From Fistulifera solaris (taxonomy: Eukaryota > Bacillariophyta > Bacillariophyceae > Naviculales > Stauroneidaceae): 64,000 bases of DNA. Under the pieces are notes generated by a model. The model did not search any database, was not told where the DNA came from, and saw only the letters and a program-made list of their open reading frames with translations. This document shows, piece by piece, positions 62,809 to 64,000 of the stretch. Each line of letters opens with the position of its first letter. Positions within the stretch are counted from its first letter, which is position 1. The position numbers and the translations under genes are program-made. The stretch is taken from positions 1-64,000 of the forward strand of contig AP026136.1 of assembly GCA_030295235.1 (NCBI GenBank), given 5' to 3'.

Positions 62809-63791
62809 GAGACTGTTGGCGACAATCTGATCGTGATACGTTTCTCGACAATCCTACGGTACTGCACGTAATGGATGCACTCGTGTCACACGGTTGTTTG
62901 GTAGTTGATTTGCAAAATACAGATGCTCTCGAGGGATTATGGAAGACAGTGGAAGAAGTTTTTGCCTCGGAAGATACATATTCACCTCTAAGGACTGCCA
63001 CGGAGACAGGTTCTTCGTACGCGAAAGTGGGCTATGTCGAATATGACACCATGGCGTTTCTAGAAACTAGGAGAATCGGTGATGGTGGTATGTTACCCGA
63101 TGAATTGAGTCCCGAGCAACAGCAATCTCTCCAAAACGCATTTACAAGTATTTGGGATGTATCTCGTAACGTCATTCGTATTGCCATGGCGGCGAGTACG
63201 TTGGAAGACGAAGCGAATAACGATGATATTACGGAAGGCGACATAAATTTTGATCCGTTCCAAGCAGCCGACTGGGCTGCAGAAGAACTCGTCGATCATG
63301 GTGGATCTGGTGGAAGTGTCAGTATGAGCCCGCATCGTTTGTGTCGTTACTATTCTCCCTCTACCGACGCGGGAAGCAAAGATGACCAGAAATACAGAGA
63401 AGTGTTTGGAGCTCATACTGATTCGACCTTTATCACGGCTGTTCCAGTAGCTACCGTTCCCGGACTTGAAGTGTACGATGAAGCGGCCGAACGATGGTAT
63501 CGACCCGAGGCTTTACTCACATCCTCACATTGCCGCTATGTTGTTCTGGTACCGGGTGAATTTTTACAGCTGTTGACACGTCAAGAAATCTTGGCCAGCG
63601 TCCATCGTGTGGTTGTCGGGGCCGAACAACGATTTAGCGCACCCTTATTACTTCGCGGTCGACCAGAGGCTGTCTGGAACGTGCAACGGTACTTTGGATC
63701 GTCGGCGTTGACATCCAATACATTACTGCAAGAATGTGACGGACGGACTATGGAAGAAATTCATGCCGCCATGCAAAACTCATTTCAATAA
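62775..63791 (+). CDS. 2-oxoglutarate/Fe(II) dioxygenase-like protein (IPNS type)
   Basis: The double-stranded beta-helix core is visible. FGAHTDSTFITAVPVATVPGL carries the first two iron ligands (H-x-D) and the usual strand after it. ILASVHRVVVG has the distal His, and QRFSAPLLLRG has the R-x-S that binds 2-oxoglutarate. Upstream is RLCRYYSPSTD. This order is that of isopenicillin-N-synthase-like plant and algal oxygenases. The frame has no ATG near its start: homology begins right after the end of the preceding frame (ITADALRDCWRQS). This favours a single fused gene 61921-63791. Substrate unknown. Confidence 0.8.
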   Translation, partial: RGYRVITADALRDCWRQSDRDTFLDNPTVLHVMDALVSHGCLVVDLQNTDALEGLWKTVEEVFASEDTYSPLRTATETGSSYAKVGYVEYDTMAFLETRRIGDGGMLPDELSPEQQQSLQNAFTSIWDVSRNVIRIAMAASTLEDEANNDDITEGDINFDPFQAADWAAEELVDHGGSGGSVSMSPHRLCRYYSPSTDAGSKDDQKYREVFGAHTDSTFITAVPVATVPGLEVYDEAAERWYRPEALLTSSHCRYVVLVPGEFLQLLTRQEILASVHRVVVGAEQRFSAPLLLRGRPEAVWNVQRYFGSSALTSNTLLQECDGRTMEEIHAAMQNSFQ

Positions 63792-64000
63792 TAGTAAGAA
63801 GAAGATTTGAAGCGCTACGCAATAATTGATATTATTTCAAAAAGACTCGGTCTGTATACGATTACTACTTCGTTTGCGACATTCACCGGGCATGTTCTAG
63901 TACAATCTTCGCTTCGCGTTTCTTACAACCGAGTACATTTATAGCATGTATTTCCTTCGATATCGTCTCCCCTAACCGGTGCTCCAGTTCCATCTCGTGT

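Noticed and set aside
1-64000. tRNA, rRNA or snRNA genes
   Set aside because: I looked for cloverleaf-type and conserved spliceosomal RNA words and found none I could defend. The only tRNA-like match is the 14-bp primer site in each retroelement.

Overview
This window is the left end of a eukaryotic nuclear chromosome, most likely from a diatom or another ochrophyte alga with a secondary plastid. It opens with a telomere of CCCTAA repeats. Genes are compact with few, short GT-AG introns (57, 69, 75, 76 and 109 bp can be read). Several proteins begin with a signal peptide followed by a Phe-containing cleavage site (SSAF, SRAF, SGFT, DAFL) as in heterokont bipartite plastid presequences. One further protein carries a Tat-type thylakoid lumen signal. 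The two mobile elements are Ty1/copia LTR retrotransposons of the general kind that is abundant in diatoms. I cannot name the species.

Layout. 1-2130: telomere and subtelomeric satellites (a compound cassette of three satellites present twice, then a ~51-bp palindromic repeat). 2940-3755: a ~213-bp dimeric satellite. 4125-8349: PsbP-like lumen protein, a secreted Cys-rich protein, and the PRP28 spliceosomal helicase. 8971-20075: two convergent, paralogous, very long repeat proteins, each with a SufE-like domain and a plastid presequence, flanking an EDR2-like PH-START-DUF1336 gene. 20676-23746: an unrecognised disordered protein and an M23 metallopeptidase-like protein. 24248-31812: a PLAC8 gene split by a 6.7-kb copia element (24667-31358). 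32539-36701: secreted Cys-rich protein, fatty acid desaturase, Gln-rich protein. 37103-43735: a second copia element of a related family. 45287-63791: phosphoglycolate phosphatase-like enzyme, heat shock factor, CYTH-domain protein, GNAT acetyltransferase, CorA/MRS2 transporter, NDUFAF7-like methyltransferase, plastid thioredoxin and a 2OG-Fe(II) oxygenase-like protein, plus unrecognised genes.

Most striking biology: the SufE-repeat pair. Gene 1 (8971-13224) joins a degenerate MnmA-like domain, Trp-rich disordered modules, a SufE-like domain that keeps its cysteine, and six C-terminal repeats of the form SIPGAG-x2-KP-x-VK-x-GW-x-P. Gene 2 (16230-20075) has the presequence, SufE-like domain and repeats but no MnmA-like domain. 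The repeated Lys/Gly-Trp-x-Pro stickers recall the KWSP motifs reported for the diatom Rubisco linker PYCO1, so a pyrenoid or other plastid condensate scaffold is a testable idea.

Caution on gene integrity: at least a dozen otherwise convincing genes, including PRP28, are interrupted by single-base indels, about two thirds of them at short homopolymers. Two retroelements with identical or nearly identical LTRs are also full of frameshifts. The simplest explanation is residual indel error in a long-read assembly, not mass pseudogenisation. Gene spans below therefore cover the inferred full locus and the breaks are stated.
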